The notes beneath the pieces are model-generated. The model was not told the DNA's origin, ran no database searches, and saw only the letters and a list, made by a program, of their open reading frames with translations. A stretch of 64,000 nt of DNA, from positions 2,356,001-2,420,000 of the forward strand of contig NC_089432.1 in NCBI RefSeq assembly GCF_026210795.1, given 5' to 3'. This stretch comes from Rhizophagus irregularis. Taxonomy: Eukaryota > Glomeromycota > Glomeromycetes > Glomerales > Glomeraceae. Position numbers and translations under genes: made by a program. This document shows, in pieces, positions 63,861 through 64,000 of this stretch (positions within the stretch are counted from its first letter, which is position 1; each line of letters begins with the position of its first letter).

Positions 63861-64000
63861 TTTTTTGTATATATTTTGTTATAAACTTATAATATAATTT
63901 GATTAATTTCTAATAAATAAAGTTAGCAATATTATAAATAATATATTCTTAATATTTTAATTTGTAATTCTAATAATTATAAACATTATTTACAAAAAAT

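Overview
The window looks like repeat-rich nuclear DNA of a fungus, most likely an arbuscular mycorrhizal fungus (Rhizophagus or a relative). This is inferred from the very AT-rich background, short GT-AG introns, a tyrosine-kinase-like protein kinase fused to Sel1 repeats, a SAM-like cysteine-rich protein of the same style, and the density of Ty3, hAT, LINE and Harbinger-like elements. Only two or three genes look like host genes. Nearly everything else is mobile or virus-like.

Layout. 1-7945: the 3' part of a decayed Ty3/gypsy retrotransposon (RT, RNase H, a nucleotide-kinase-like module, integrase, 3' LTR). Its RNase H is split by a 3.5-kb Harbinger-like element with TAA target duplications, which itself carries a hAT-type MITE. 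7965-31175: a 23.2-kb Polinton/virus-like element with 452-bp terminal inverted repeats that differ at about one position. It is visibly more GC-rich than its flanks. It encodes an rve integrase with chromodomain, a DUF5679-like zinc protein, a Gag-like protein with an aspartic protease in a -1 frame, a coiled-coil protein, an A32/FtsK-type packaging ATPase, a 2-cysteine-adaptor-like protein, a short family B DNA polymerase with an OTU-like N-terminus, a D5-like SF3 helicase and several small proteins. A full LINE (two ORFs) sits inside it. 31176-33315: mostly featureless, with one coding relic. 33316-36534: an apparently intact hAT transposon with perfect 8-bp target duplications.

36541-51569 is a gene-poor composite. 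It holds a TIR element (36751-42802) with palindromic satellites and a probable solo LTR, followed by a striking array of tiny exons and 78-100-nt introns (44396-50235). In that array the splice donors lie at or in one hairpin and the branch point in a second, and the arms change in a compensatory way between copies. A second TIR element (45028-48852), with its own similar array, has jumped into one of these micro-exons. 51608-53506 holds three more small non-autonomous elements. 55487-57660 is a five-exon kinase-Sel1 gene, and 62247-63860 is a three-exon SAM-like gene.

Within the virus-like element the genes form a coherent set: replication (helicase, polymerase), integration (integrase), packaging (ATPase), and a possible Gag-type shell with its own protease in place of the double-jelly-roll capsid and adenoviral-type protease usual for Polintons. 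A TTGAAGAT-like motif sits about 20-50 bp upstream of most of its genes, including once in each TIR, and is a candidate element-specific promoter. All coordinates and alignments were read by eye. Family names rest on motif recognition, not database searches.
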